Shown here: in pieces, positions 63,650-64,000 of the stretch
Numbering within the stretch: the stretch's first letter is position 1
Layout: each line of letters opens with the position of its first letter
DNA from: Cupriavidus sp. BIS7
Lineage (GTDB): Bacteria; Pseudomonadota; Gammaproteobacteria; Burkholderiales; Burkholderiaceae
Length of the DNA stretch: 64,000 nt
Assembly (NCBI RefSeq): GCF_000292345.1
Contig: NZ_ALOU01000042.1
Coordinates: 1 to 64,000, forward strand
Direction: 5' to 3'
The notes under the pieces: model-generated
What the model was told of the DNA's origin: nothing
The model's database searches: none
Seen by the model: only the letters and a program-made list of their open reading frames with translations
Translations under genes and position numbers: made by a program

Positions 63650-63874
63650 CGGATGGGGAATCAGTCCGGCCCTTGTGCCCCGCGCGGGCACCGGGGCCAG
63701 GCTGCCCAGTTCTGGAGTGCCGATACTGGCATCGGCATTCTGAACACCCAATGCCCGCCGCAGGCTCATTCGCCGTGAAGCTTTCTGGCTCCAGAGCCGC
63801 ACTTCGCCATTCATGGTTCGCTCGCGAAACTCTCCGGGCCCGAACTGAAGTTACTTTATTCAAGAGGATGTCAC
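63650..63874. other. 225-base leader before the aldolase gene
   Basis: No gene or hairpin stands out. A minus-strand frame here is Arg-rich and not supported. The last 20 bases hold the aldolase ribosome-binding site (AGAGGAT). Confidence 0.4.
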
Positions 63875-64000
63875 ATGCGTAGTAATCCGTTACGCGCGAT
63901 ATGGGCGGAGGGCCGCGCGGCGGTCAATGGGTGGTTGGCCATTCCAGACACCTTCAGCGCCGAAACAATGGCCCATCAGGGATGGGACACCCTTACCATC
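63875..64000 (+). CDS. HpcH/HpaI aldolase family protein (partial, runs off the edge)
   Basis: Only the first 42 residues are visible: GRAAVNGWLAIPDTFSAETM and HQGWDTLTI, the N-terminal block of the HpcH/HpaI class II aldolases (2-dehydro-3-deoxyglucarate aldolase type). These metal-dependent enzymes cleave 2-keto-3-deoxy sugar acids to pyruvate and an aldehyde. In this locus it would act on the keto-deoxy acid made from galactarate (inference). AGAGGA precedes ATG 63875. The gene continues beyond the window. Confidence 0.8.
   Translation, partial: MRSNPLRAIWAEGRAAVNGWLAIPDTFSAETMAHQGWDTLTI

Overview
The window reads as chromosomal DNA from a high-G+C betaproteobacterium of the Burkholderiaceae, most likely Cupriavidus or a near relative (inference). 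The clues are the codon usage, a class I-type PHA synthase beside a phasin-like gene, three Burkholderiales-type porins, a complete cytochrome bo3 operon, and many one-off catabolic modules that each carry a divergently transcribed regulator. I see no tRNA, rRNA, CRISPR array, transposase, integrase or phage gene. Almost all the DNA is coding, and long antisense open frames, typical of high-G+C sequence, were discarded.

Left part (1-14.9 kb): an OPT-family transporter; a MocR-type regulator divergent from cyoABCD; an AraC-type regulator divergent from a beta-keto acid cleavage enzyme, an NTF2-fold protein and an MFS carrier; then small stress-type genes (DUF1653, DUF1059), a DsbA-like oxidoreductase and a serine beta-lactamase-fold hydrolase. 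Middle (15-37 kb): phasin plus PHA synthase; the DUF485-actP acetate symporter pair; a lipoprotein/VIT-like/beta-barrel operon; a porin; cupin and coiled-coil hypotheticals; a HAD phosphatase; an EF-hand protein; a MarR regulator convergent with an enoyl-CoA hydratase; a ketopantoate-reductase-like gene; a secreted lipase-like hydrolase; an acyl-CoA synthetase divergent from a Crp/Fnr regulator; and an MltF-type lytic transglycosylase. From 36.8 to 37.8 kb there is a cluster of short tandem repeats around two tiny genes.

Right part (38-64 kb): a LysR/sterol-desaturase pair, an MHS-type transporter, exbB-exbD, an FMN hydroxyacid dehydrogenase with a second ketopantoate-reductase-like gene, a DUF4239 membrane protein, a LysR-controlled amidohydrolase module (class I amidotransferase, DUF2817 metallopeptidase, MHS carrier), and a porin. 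From 52.7 kb to the right edge lies the most coherent system: a pectin/galacturonate locus. It has a FadR-type GntR regulator, uronate dehydrogenase, an MFS carrier, a porin, two tandem GH28 polygalacturonase lipoproteins, a large DUF11-repeat lipoprotein and the start of an HpcH/HpaI aldolase. Together these suggest depolymerisation outside the cell, uptake across both membranes, oxidation of the uronate, and aldolase cleavage.

A recurring theme is that most divergent regulator-target gaps contain a recognisable symmetric or repeated candidate operator (MocR, AraC, MarR, Crp/Fnr, two LysR, GntR). These are given with exact positions so they can be tested.
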